DNA of 44,093 nucleotides from Perkinsus olseni (taxonomy: Eukaryota; Perkinsozoa; Perkinsida), in contig JABANN010000277.1 of NCBI GenBank assembly GCA_013115125.1, forward strand, positions 1-44,093, given 5' to 3'. Position 1 is the stretch's first letter; each line of letters begins with the position of its first letter. Below the pieces are notes generated by a model. The model was given only the letters and a program-made list of their open reading frames with translations. It ran no database searches and was not told the DNA's origin. Positions 21,455 to 32,736 of the stretch are shown here, piece by piece. Position numbers and translations under genes: made by a program.

Positions 21455-24400
21455 CTAGAAGTCCCAGCCTTCAGGGCCACTGGACAGGATGTCCTCATCA
21501 TCACCCTCGCCGCCGCCGTCGCCGCCGCCGCCGCCGACATCAAGATCGTCCACATTCAGCTCGTCGTCCCAGCCACCGACCTCCGCTCCGTCGAGGTCCC
21601 AGTCGTTTTTCACCGGTGACTTCACCACACTATCAACAACCTCGTCACCGTCGCTCCAACCATCTCTTCTCATTGGACGCCTCACGAAAGCCCTCAGCAA
21701 CGCAGGGACCGTCTCGAAAACGTTCTTTCGCTCAACAGCGAGATCAGCGAGGTCCCCGGCCTCAAAGCCCAGCCCAGAAACTCCATCGACCACCACACAA
21801 ACTTCTGCCATCAACGGCAGAGACCCTGCGCACTGCCTGAGCACATCCTCAGCGCTCAATGGCACCCGCCTGACGTTGAGACCAGGTAGTAAGGTATGCA
21901 ACCGTGCAAGTGATTCCGTCAGCTGACTTCCACCGGCCACCGCGATGTCGAGCAACCGTCGCGCCAGGAAATATCGCTGAACTAGTTGTTCTTCCTCGTT
22001 CTGACTGTGACTAGTTCGCCCGGCCAACTCAGCAACAACACCTCTCAGCCTGTCCTCGAACAGCTCAGGGGACTCAATGCACTTTGGGAAGAGCCTCATG
22101 GCTGCACCCTCACAGCACGGGTCATCCGAGTTGGTCGTCAGGACGGTGCAGAGCTGCTCCAACGCCAACACAGCCGCGGTCCTGTTGTAACTACGATGGT
22201 TGCCTTCGCTGACGCTGCTACTGCCAGCCACCTTAGCGATAAAGTCAGGGTCATCGATCCGGGCCACTAGGTCCTCATCGCTGCCATCAATCATTTCATC
22301 CCAGTCCCCACTAGCCGAGGGCGTGCTCACATCGTCGCAAAACTCAGTGTCGGAGTCATCCGGTATCTCATCGTCACCATCCAGTTGGGCGAGGACAGGT
22401 AAGGCTTTCTGAAGCGCAGCGCTCGAGCCCACACTGTCACGGTGGGAGGCCGCAAGCTGTCTCGAAATCCGCAGCAGCACCGCCTCCCGATAGTCCTCAT
22501 CACCAGCAAGGTGGGCAACCGAGAGGTAGCGGTACTCGGCCTTCAGCGGCGCGCATCGATCCAGCAACTTCGCCAACAGGTCCAGCCGAGCGACTCGAGG
22601 GGACCCCGGCACACTGAGGGACCTCACAAAGGCTACAACATGCCTCTTCTCTGTCAGGGACATCACATCACTGTTCAGCGCAGGGCAGAGCAGCTTCTCG
22701 TCAACCTCTTCCGGCCGGGCTCCAAGCCTCAATAGCATTCCTGCGAGCTCGGGATCATCAGAGAGCAACCCTATGCCAGCGTCAACGACCGGCTCATCAG
22801 TATCTAGAGCTATCGAGTACTCTGGCAACAGCGATCCCTGAGGCATGGACTTCACTGACGAACAGAGATCCATCAGTTGGGAGACATCGCACCCTTGCGA
22901 CGAAAAAATGCCGCCACCGAGGGTCGAACCCGGGAGGGTGTAGTCAGTCTTCAAACCTTGGAAGTTCCTAGGCGGCCAATCCGGCACCACCTTCGCCCAC
23001 TCATCCTCATCAGAGACCACCGGTAAGTGAATGCCCGCCTCCGACCTCAAGTACTGGCTCGTAGCCCTCACGGTTTCAAGAGCGTCATAAATATCATCAT
23101 CGCTGCACGTCGTGACGCCATCAGCCACCATGCTGTCCATCTCCTTAGACTCATCATCATCCAGCACACCACCACTCTGCAACACAGCCGCAGCCAGCCT
23201 CCAACAATTGCCATACCCGGCCCGCTCGAGCTCCTTAGTGTACTCTATCGACTCGGCAACCCGATGGTCTGATAGACTATACTGACACACAAGCAGCAGG
23301 CCTCCCCTCGACCACGACCCAGAGCTGATGCTCTCACTCAGCTTCCGAAGGCCATCATTGTTGCCAAGGGACTGAAGGTTGTACGCTACCACAGCATTGA
23401 GCAGCTTGAAGGAGGCTTCGTCTGCACTGTGAGTTGCCAGCAGCATCCTTATGTCGTGGGGCGTCGAAAACGCGAAGTCCCGAAAGGAAGCTCGGGCGTT
23501 GGGAGCTGCGGCCTTCAAAACCACGCTTACCGCCTGTCCGACCAGCTTGCCGCCGATACCAGGTCCTTTGAATTCCCTATACGACAGCAGGTCGAACACC
23601 AACGCGCATATATCTAGCAGCTCGGATAATTTCGTGGCGCGTGACGATTGGCTGAGCTTCAGCAGCCGGCGAGCCCTCTCGATACCGATATCGTATCGGA
23701 GGGCATCAGCCGAATCAATGGCCTTGATGGAAGCCTCAGCGATCCAATCATCGACTTCCCCTCCCTCCTCACGCCACCTCTCCACAGCCCACTGCAAGGC
23801 CTCTGGCAGACTGTCTTGGCCCACCAGCTGATCGCAGAAATCGCTATAGACTTGCGACAGTGCGACCGCCTTAGACAGACCGTGCTTGACAATATAGACG
23901 ACAATGTCGAGGAGCTTCTGCCAGAATAGTTCACTCCGCGGCTGCGAGCCAGCCTCCATCGCCATACCGTCCACCAGCCTGCCAGCGTACTCCTTGTCCG
24001 CGATGGTCATAGAGTTCTCGGCGCCCCCACCGCCACTACAAGCCTCCATAAAACGGAAGGTAACGCGACAGCACACAACGTTGAAGTTAGCGTCCATCAG
24101 CTCCGCACAGGTCGTATGAGCGTCCAAACGATCGGCCCTCGCCATCAACTCACTCCAAGCCTCAGCCTTAACTCCGCGCGGTACACCGCTGCGGCCATCG
24201 GGCAAGGACTGGTAAATATCAGACACGTACGAGTGGATCGCCGCAGCCGGGGCGTAGCGACTAGCATACACGCTGTCAACGGCGAACTGGACCAGTCGGG
24301 CCGTCGAGCGGATAATCCTGTCCTGAGGCTTCAGCGTCGGCTTGGACGCACAGACGACGTCCGATACACGATGAACGACCTTGGCCGCTTCCTCCGGCTC

Positions 24401-26492
24401 TCTGACGGTCCGTATCTCGCCACCGAGGTACTCGATCACACTAGAATCGACCGTAACAGCGACCGTCGAGGCACACGCCTCCAACAGCCCAGATGGCAGC
24501 GCGTCCGGTGATGAACCGTAGACTGCGCTGATCACATCCGCACTGGGCGAGGGGATCGGCGGGACGTCGCATGGCACCGCTTGCTCGAACAGCACCTTTC
24601 CAGTGCTGCCAGGCTCCGAGGCTTCGATCACCCTTGCTATCCTCTGGACAGGAGTAAGCCCCATCCACTCCTCAAAGGACGGCGCCTGCTGACCACCATA
24701 CACTGCCACTTGCAGTGCGTGCTGCGCTATCAGTTTATAAAGACCGTAGATGAGCGCCTCCATAGGGCCCGGCGGCGCTCGAAGTTTAGTAGGCAGGCTC
24801 AACTGCTCCGGCCGCGATGGTATCTGAGCCAAGCAAGCCACTGTTGATAACGACGTAGTCGAGAGCGCGGAAAGCATGTCCTTTTCATATGCAAATCGCA
24901 AAATTTGCCGTAACTGCTACGATTTTTCGAAAAACTAGTTAGAACTTTCAAGGAACACTGAGAGAGCCATCACTAAATGTCTCATTAGTTTACTAAAACC
25001 GTTTTATGGCTCACTAGGAAGAAACCGTCAGTAACACCGGCGTTGGGCTTTGAACTCGCACACACGACATGGCCGAACAGCCTCACCTGCTGTCCCATCA
25101 ACAACCTCGCTCCAATGGCGAGGGTCTCCAAGGCAGCCCCATGCTGGCCTGCATAATGAACTTGAGCCCACGCCCGATGTAGATAAAACGCTACGCAGGA
25201 CTCTCTCGAAGGAGGAGCGACCTGCGGCAAGATCCTCTGACCAACACCAAGAGGCCAAGTACTACCCGACAGCCCTTCACAGCGGAGGGCATCAGTACCC
25301 CCACCAACGCCATCGGCTTCATAGCGCCTTGCCACAGCGGGTAGGCGCTGCAGATGGACCACCAGTTGGCACGGGAGACAGATGGTGTGATGGCCTAAAG
25401 AGAAGCATCGGGGGACGGCTCTCGACACTGTAGCGGCTCCTACCTGGGCCAAGGCCTCGAACTGCTGACTAGCAGCCAGAAAAACACAGAGGCTGGTGTC
25501 GGTCATGGAACAGAGCTCGCTCCAGGGCAGCACTCTAGACAGGGAGGGCGGCTCATCCGGGCCTGAGGGGGAGCATCGGAACTGCTACTGACCGAAATTC
25601 CCAGAGCACTACCAGCTGGAGAGTTGATGAATCCTCTGTAAAGCTGCAGCCGCCGAGTAAGTCTCTTAACCGTCGAATACTCAGCGTCGGCTGCTGCCAA
25701 AAGATCCCCAACTGCCCTCACGGCTAGTCTATTAACTTGACCATCGGCAGATACAAAAGATACGTTTTGGCACCACTCATTCAGCAGCCACTGCCAATCA
25801 ACGGCCGGGGAGCCTACCACGACACCATCCATCTCAGGCCATACACGAAGACCTCATTACCGCTGCGGGCGAAGTCTATAAGCTCCCTGAAATCCTCGTC
25901 ACTTCCTCTCCGCCGCCGCCGTCGCCACCGAGTCTTCATCCGCTGCATCTTCTCCTCATCAGACTCTTCCTCGACCTCGACGTCGGGAGTGGTCTGAGCG
26001 AACGGTCAATCTTATGTGGCAGCCAAGTGGCGTCCACATACCACACTTCGAGATCATCGATATTGTGTAAGCCCGATTCACCCTCGAGAACGACCAGGGA
26101 GAGAACACGGTTATTAGACAGCACGCTCTAGCAGCTCACTACAAAATCAGCCGTTCAACATGACCCTTTCGCCTCTACGGATATTCCGTAGAGTCCTTCG
26201 GAACTCCGCCATACCCAGCAACCCCACGACACTGATGGGCGAAACTGTTCCCCTCAAAACTCAATATCCGAAAGAACTACCGGTGCCTGCTACCATCAGT
26301 TTACCGCTCGCCACTACTCAGTCAACATGTAAGGCCAGGCGGTGAACGGGAAGGAGGGCCACGAAACTCCCACCGTACGAATACGCTCCGCTCCCAAGAG
26401 CATATTACCATCTCTATGCTATCCTCCGCCACTTCATCCTCATCATCATTGATCACCTGGGCGTTCCTTTTCTTGCTGAAGAAGGAGCCCAT
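21455..26492 (-). CDS. NBAS / Sec39-domain secretory pathway protein
   Basis: The main exon (to about 24922) holds 1148 residues. The exon before it (about 25085-25560) reads LPWSELCSMTDTSLCVF and then FYLHRAWAQVHYAGQHGAAL. Further coding pieces follow upstream (about 25610-25800, 25830-26010, 26030-26130) to an ATG at 26492 with exon 26409-26492. A stretch in the large exon (LERAGYGNCWRLAAAVLQ, then spaced Asp, Cys and a leucine-rich LxxVRATSQYL) follows the pattern I recall from the Sec39 region of human NBAS. NBAS works in the NRZ/Dsl1 tether that captures COPI vesicles at the ER. The N-terminus MGSFFSKK looks myristoylatable. The C-terminus is acidic with repeated Trp-Asp motifs (DWDLD, GWDDE, EGWDF). 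The N-terminal propeller expected in NBAS is not resolved. Exon joins between 25 and 26.4 kb are uncertain, one apparently needing a frame change. Confidence 0.65.
23628..23646. repeat. Third copy of the 19-base unit, in coding sequence
   Basis: Exact match to the two copies at 21-58. Here it encodes SSRATKL on the minus strand, within a region that reads normally as protein. Confidence 0.8.
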
Positions 26493-26674
26493 TAACGTCA
26501 ATTATTTGAATAAAAGACTGCCATCATGAGAATATACGCTAACCGTCACACATGATGCCTCAGGGCCCGTCACGATTTCTTCTCAGAAAGAGTATATTAA
26601 CCGATACTTAGTTCTACTATATAGTTCGCCTCGAGACTGATGAGAGGCAGAGTGGGCTTCGCTGTTTGGCAGGC

Positions 26675-28594
26675 TTATTTCCGACATGGACGATTCACCG
26701 ACTCCGAGACGAAGTAGCAGTGGTCCGAGAACAGCACTACAGGCCTTAGTAGGTGTAGTATGTCCTTGCTCGACCTTACCATCACCCCCTCGATCTTATG
26801 CTGCACTGAAGGCAAGCGTCCTCGCGCGGCGGCCCATCTAGCAACATAATTTGGCAATTCGGCCGATCTCTCAGCAGCCAGCGATCGGATCTCGAGGTCA
26901 TGCCGCGTCAGTTTTAGCAACCTCTATTTAAACGTTCCACTCATCTCTTTGACGCTGGGAAGTCTCGGAACCCTGCACGACAGCAGCAGCGGCGCAGTCG
27001 AAAAAACAAAGTAGGGAAAAACGCCTTTGCCAGGCATCGAACCCACATCGCGGGCCTGGCAGCTACGAACTTGTAACGTGGCGCCTGCTCGCAGTATGCC
27101 ACGCATTGAGTGAGTTGGTGGGAGAGATGCGCAGAGAGAGCGTGACGATCCACTGCTAGTGGGAGATGGGCTGTACCAAGGTTACGGCGTAGGGTGGCGG
27201 AGGGTGGAAACTTCAGGACTTGCCGCTGGCCGATGAGGGTGGTAACGAACATACACTCTCGCGTAGCCACGTCGAGCTACTACACCTACCGACTAAACTC
27301 AACGAGCTATCCGGTGCACCGAGACGACAAGATCTCCCGATCGTGTTGCAAGAAACCTTGTTATTTGGTCAGTGTCTGTTTACACGGTGCAGCGTGAGCA
27401 TACGATTCCATGATTCGGCAGATGATTCCTCTGGTTATCAGCCATTCGGCCATTGACCAACCCTCCCGGGCCATCAGGTCCCCCAAACACGGAAGAAAAC
27501 CGGGAAAGTGAGAAACGTTGAATACTGAAACATCCACCACGAATTCAGCATGCAGCCTCGCGCCTGGTATCACGCTCCTGGATGAGCTCAGGCAGCCTCA
27601 AATGCCGCGGTAGATGGCGGCTCAGCCACGACAGCCTATCATCAGCAGTCGAGAGACTCTCCCAAGTTTGAAATGGCACCTGAAAACACAGGCGACTCGA
27701 CCCCCCACCCGCAGCTCCTTCCTGTGCGACAATCACAGCGACGAGAGTGGGTCAATGCACTCACCAGCGCCAAATTGAAGCCCATCTTCCGTATCAGCAT
27801 GTGGCGTACTCGACTACGAGATGTCAAATGTGTGGTATTAGCCTGGAAAGAAATGATGGCAAGGCTCGACAAAAAGAAGCGCTCACGTAGAACTGCCATT
27901 CAGGGCACACTTCGATGACCGTATTAGTGGGCCCATGAAACATATCCAAATTGAAGGGGCCGGCCTTCAAGCCGTTCATCAGGTGTAAACCCGCGGCACT
28001 AAGGAGTTCCGACACCTCCCCTGACACAGGAAAGGCAGCACTTTGAGACACAACAATGACGCCCAACTGAACGACATGTCAAATTCGAGAGGTCATTCCC
28101 AAGCTCGTCCCACTCTCAATTGTTCAGTGTACCCCTGGCTAGCCCGTGTAACATCGATGAATCAACTCACTGTGAAATGGGCAACTTATCGGCAGCCGCT
28201 CCGTCTTGGTTTTCTTCACGGCCAGCGGCCTCGCTTCCTCGCCATACTTCTTCAACCTTTTCCTATACTTGTTGACCTCCTTCCGTCGCTTCTCCTTAGC
28301 GAGCCGTTTCTCTTCCCTCAACCGCTCGCGCTCCTCTTCGACGCTCTCATCGTCATTCCGTAACTGGAGTCCGATCAGCTAACAGTAGGAAGCGACCAAA
28401 CTATGCTCCGATTCTCATAGAAGGGCCAACCCTCTATGAGTTTTGGATAATTTTCAGGATTATACTGATACTCCTTATCTAGACAGGAACGGCCCAGAGC
28501 ACTCCTGCGCACAAAATAAGAATAGATCTTGGATACAGAGGCCGTCAGCGAAATGCACTGGACGCGCTCTGGCTAACTTCCTCTCAATGACCAT
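26675..28594 (-). CDS. Multi-exon gene, possibly a GT61-type glycosyltransferase
   Basis: Coding pieces on the minus strand: 28528-28594 (MVIERKLARARPVHFADGLC), about 28390-28528 (CLDKEYQYNPENYPKLIEGW), a highly charged helix at about 28165-28350 (KRRKEVNKYRKRLKKYGEEA), about 27890-28066, a following exon at about 27770-27847, then about 27545-27710, and open frames down to a TAA at 26675. One clear 42-base intron links WQFY to ANTTHLTSRS. The piece SAAGLHLMNGL, followed by FHGPTNTVIEVCP, resembles the conserved 'HGAGL..P.S.VIE..P' segment of GT61 enzymes, which act in the secretory pathway on glycoproteins or glycans. That assignment is tentative. The true start and several joins are unresolved. 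The gene lies in tandem upstream of the NBAS-like gene, with 182 bases between. Confidence 0.4.
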
Positions 28595-29769
28595 CAGATG
28601 GTCACCATCCTGAATGGCGCCACAGAGAACCCCACGTAAGAACCCCTTCCTAAGGGGTGATCCAGCACCGTGTAGCGTTCCCGGACGGAACAGAGTTCTT
28701 GAGTTTTCGTGCAGGCTACTAGGAAAGTTTTTTCCCTTCAGTGTGTAGGAACGTGCCGAGGAACACTTGCTGGTATGCAGCAGTTAGAGGTGGGGAACTT
28801 ACCGCGAAGTGGCACATCGTGGAACATACAGGCCAAACATTTTGCTGTGAAACACAACACTCGTCAACACTGTCTGTGAGTCAACATGTCGTACTGATGC
28901 ATTTCGACAACTACTCGGCTTGACAACCTACGACTCAATTTCGGCGATACTGCACTTCTCACAATGCACCAGTGACGCAGCTACGCCCAATTGATGAAGA
29001 GAGAGACATTCGCGGCTTCTTTCGCCACACCTTGAACGCCTAGCCTAGCAGCTTGTCGATCTGAGCAGTCTTCGAACAGTAGTCAAGTGGCCAACCCTGC
29101 TCCATAAAAGTTGCGAACTGAGGGGGCCGGCTCTGTAGGTTAACCATTCCTACAGTAGTCGATCACTTCGAAGTACTCGACGTTAATTCGTTGATTATAG
29201 TCCGACGTTAAGTCCGATTATAGACAGAAATAGACAGAGTTTTCAACACTGACTGACCCTAATGGGTAGGTCAGATAGCTCGCTGCGAGGAGGTCGTGCG
29301 CATTGAATACATTATAGCTGTCTCAACCATTGACTAGGCTGAGCCAGAAGTTACTTCGAAACCTAGGCCCAGTGGTATCCTCGATGAGGTGGGTACACTG
29401 CGAATGTTTTGCAATGAGCTCGGGTTCTTGTGGCGTCTGTTCTCGATCGATACCGAGCCGGTCAGCCGCGGCTATCGACTTTATTCGTCAGACCGGCAGA
29501 TCGAAAGTAGATATTTGATTGATCAGGCCAGTATCAGGAAAGAGACGCCTCCTTAATTCGAACAGGACTTTGATTGATTGATGATTGATCTCGCCGATCC
29601 GTGGCTCGTCGCAGCGAATTCACAATGCTACTATGACGCACTATCATCCTGCCATTTACCAATGGCTCAGGAAGACTGTCAGCCAATGCAATGAATGAGG
29701 CCCACTAACCTCAAACTACCCGCTGGGTAAGCGGCAGCGCTGATCGTAGTAAGGGACCCTCGGTACTGC
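28595..29769. other. Spacer without a supported gene
   Basis: No frame here has motifs or a believable splice pattern. Short direct repeats of GATTATAG near 29190-29225 and GATTGATTGAT-like runs near 29570 are the only features seen. Confidence 0.45.
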
Positions 29770-31379
29770 TTAAGATTGGATTTTACTCCTGACCATACCA
29801 TCTCTTCCCCAACCTACATCACGCAGGAACTCCTTCACGTTGTCATTCAGTTGCTGCCAAACAGCTTCCTCCTTACAAAGCCGGACGTACAGCTCTACCA
29901 CCTGTAGATGGCGGCTGTACCTGAATAACCGAACGCTGGTAGCCTTTCCCATGAAAAAACTATTCTTGATGCGTGAACAGCATACAACAACCCCAACATT
30001 GCACTAGAACATCGCCATAGTTATACCGTCACGAACTACTGGGCCGTCCAAACCGTTACACAAATCGCCCAAGAACCTCTTTCCGGCATAAAACTGATGG
30101 TTCCCCAGTATCATATACCACAATACCCCAAAGTGCGGAATATCAACATCAGCCGATCGATCAGCTCAGCAACCTAGCCTCCATCACCTCAGGTCGCTCA
30201 GCTGTTCTCTCTTAACCGCTTCTGCTCGATACAAGTAGTTAATCATAGTGGCATCGTCAAACATCTCAACAGCCTGATATCGAGAGCACCATCCCCTCAA
30301 CCTCTAGGCCGTACCACTCCATCCTCTCCTCACAGTGATCCATTTGATATTCATGAACTCCTTCACGATCAGAGTATTTTCACAAACCGCTTGACATAAC
30401 GCTATCGCCAAAGGTTTACACCTGACCCCGAACACGCGGGCGTTATTCCCTCTAGCTCATGAGCGAGCTTTTCCAAGCACACCAATACCATAGCGAACAG
30501 CATCCAGTCCGACCTTCCCAGCAACCTTGCACGACCGAGCTTCCACCTCGATCCACATTCATTTCCGACAGCTCGGCAAACGGAGACATCCCGCCGAATT
30601 CCGGCCCGTACCCGGTCCTTACCATAGTTGTGTTGCAAGGTCCAGCTTTGCTGCCGAGTTCGCCGCCTTCACTAGTATCTTATGCGGTACCGTCGGCCAC
30701 GTCAAGGCCGTCTTTTGGAGCATCGCTATCAGCTTCTCATCTCTGTACTGCAACCGCGACAACGCCTGAGCTCGCAGACCATCGGAAGCTACCAAGGTGC
30801 CCACCATCGCTCACTTGCATCAGGTGGCAGAAGTTCTCCGGCTTCATCTCAGTGAATTTGAGCGCGCAAGCTGCCAATATCGTTCGGTAATAGGGTACCA
30901 CTCGGCGGTTGTAAACTTGTACAGAAGCGGCAGCTTGAAAGACTCGCAGAAGCGACCGAAAATGGCACTGACAAGGCGGAGCGAAGCTATCACCAAGTGG
31001 CGATATCTCGAGATTATTCCCATCACTGGAGGTGTCATTACGAAGCTCCAACCTCCCTTCCTCTTATTGAGTCCTCAACCACGCGGACAACTACCACTAC
31101 TACGACCAGCGCCCCTCTAGCGAACTCAGTAGGGCTCGACTTGGTAACACATACTACAGAAGTGCAAAATCGTGAGTTACGTTCACGCGTCGTACAACAT
31201 TCTGATGCACGGTAACGGATGCGATTTACGCTTCACGGCTTCGGTGACTTCAGTGCCGCGACCAACCAGCCGTATATGTACTACATACCCCTTCTCACCT
31301 TATCCGACAGCTGTGCCGCCCGCCGCAAGTAGGCTTCCCAGAGGGCCTCATCAATCGCTAGATCAGGTTTCTGATTCAT
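29770..31379 (-). CDS. Helical-repeat protein, RAP/FASTK-like, probably organellar
   Basis: First exon 31299-31379 (ATG; DEALWEAYLRRAAQLSDK, then donor GTGAG). Later pieces: about 30990-30810 (LLRVFQAAASVQVYNRRVVP, ending CHLMQ), joined by a 51-base intron to QALSRLQYRDEKLIAMLQKT at about 30760-30622, then about 30540-30370 (LAIALCQAVCENTLIVKEF), an exon reading MFDDATMINYLYRAEAVKRE, and a last exon with ATSVRLFRYSRHLQVVELYV ending at TAA 29770. Alternating helical segments with 'AL..L.Y.D..L...L' spacing recall the heptatricopeptide arrays of alveolate RAP/FASTK proteins, which act on mitochondrial or plastid rRNA fragments and transcripts. I did not see a clear RAP domain at the end, so the family call is weak. 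That a gene is here is well supported by phase-keeping introns. Confidence 0.5.
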
Positions 31380-32099
31380 TTTATGCGCCTAAGTCCGGCC
31401 ATGGACCACGAGTAAAGCAATCCCTCCCCACTTCATTGAGCATATTCCTCTTCAGCTCTTTCGTGCACATGAATGGCACTGCAAGGGGGTCGGATGACTG
31501 GTAATTTTTCTCATACCTGCTGCAGAGCTAGCCCACTAGCATCCCGAACGCCGCTAGCTGGGAATCGAAAGGGGAGCCAAGTTGGAGACAACAGTAACGA
31601 GCTAAGCTCAAGTTAACAACGGAGGAGTTCGAAATGACCGAGAAATGTAAGAGAACTTAGAGGAGCACATCCCTGGGAGAAATATCAAGGCCTACTACCA
31701 ATAATCCCTGGCCCGCACCGCCTTTTTCTTTTTCAACTTTTTCCGTTCAACGTCGTCAGAATCCTCGCCGTTCTCTGACGGTCTCCCCAACTTGTCAGCA
31801 TGCTGAAATGACAAGGACCAGAACTGAGATTCGTGCTCAGCCGAGTCCGAACGCAAACATTTCAGACGGTTCAAATCGCCTGTTGCCTCACAGCCACAGC
31901 AGAGCAGGTCACTGGGACAGCATCGCTACTACCGACCTCAGAAATGATCTTATTCACCAGCTCCTTGTTGCCATCCAAGCCCCTCTCTCGATCCTTGAAA
32001 TACCTGATCACGCAGCAATCATAGGCTAAGTGGCGTCGTCTCCCACTTCGGCCAGCACAACTCTGTGATGAGTAGAGTCCTACCGAGTTCGATAAGGCC
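31380..32099. other. Spacer with possible minor coding pieces
   Basis: No model holds. A lysine-rich patch on the minus strand near 31710-31790 reads ERKKLKKKKAVRA and may be part of an exon of an unseen gene, or of the 5' end of the helical-repeat gene. Otherwise nothing supported. Confidence 0.3.
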
Positions 32100-32697
32100 T
32101 TACTTAGCGTAATAGTCGGAACCCCATCCCTTCGGATTCCTATGTAACGGTTCGAACGGGTTCGGAAGCTTCCGCAACTTCGGTATCCGCGGCGCCACAG
32201 TACCTGCTGTACAAATCCCTACCAAGTCAGCCAAGCCCATCATCACCTTTTGCTTCCTTAGCATGCACTAGAGGGCTCTTCCCTCGGCTTTCGACAGCCT
32301 TAGGGCGGTAGTAGTGGGGCTTCAACTGCCGATCCTGCAACGCCGGCACAGTATCTAACTCAATTCGTACACGCTCATTGACCCGCACCCACTGCACGAA
32401 CCTTCCCCTTGATACCCTTCGCTCCTGGCAGCTTCGTCCAGGTCTCTTATAGAGGAGCCCAGTGACAAGCCTTTAGTCGGCATAACCTGAAGGAAGCCTC
32501 TTGTCCTCGTCCGAGGCTCTGCGCTGGCCTACCGGGAAGTCGCCATCTTGACGGCACACCTCTGGTTTGATGTACCGCGGCGCTAATTTCTTAACTCTCT
32601 GGTACTTCTTGTTGACTCGACCGGCGAATCCACGCACTGAGGTCGGTCGGGGGTTCGCCTGCCCTGGCGCGCTCCGGAGGAGGATAAGGAGACTCAT
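32100..32697 (-). CDS. Small, probably mitochondrial protein (ribosomal-protein-like)
   Basis: Exon 1 is 32533-32697: ATG, then an arginine- and serine-rich, acid-free leader (MSLLILLRSAPGQANPRPTS) typical of a mitochondrial targeting peptide, followed by KKYQRVKKLAPRYIKPE. A middle exon contains WVRVNERVRIELDTVPALQ and ends HAKEAK. A 31-base intron then leads to the last exon, which is basic (PRIPKLRKLPNPFEP) and ends WGSDYYAK-stop at 32100-32102. The start of the middle exon is ambiguous because all three frames are open for a while. Size, basic charge and leader suggest a mitochondrial ribosomal or ribosome-associated protein; no specific family is recognised. Confidence 0.5.
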
Positions 32698-32736
32698 TGC
32701 TGCTGAGCTCAATAACTAATCTGCAGAGAAGCAGTC
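32698..32736. promoter_or_regulatory. 39-base divergent intergenic gap
   Basis: Only 39 bases separate the two divergent start codons at 32697 (minus) and 32737 (plus). If both starts are right, the promoters and 5' leaders of both genes must overlap here or within each other's coding sequence. No TATA-like box is seen. Confidence 0.4.

Noticed and set aside
21397-21926. Plus-strand open frames of about 145 codons opposite the end of the NBAS-like gene
   Set aside because: They are arginine/serine/proline-rich shadows of the Asp/Gly-rich coding tail on the other strand and carry no motif.
27020-27110. tRNA-like B-box (GTGGGTTCGATGCC on the minus strand)
   Set aside because: The flanking bases do not pair into a T arm or acceptor stem, and the stretch reads as coding on the minus strand.
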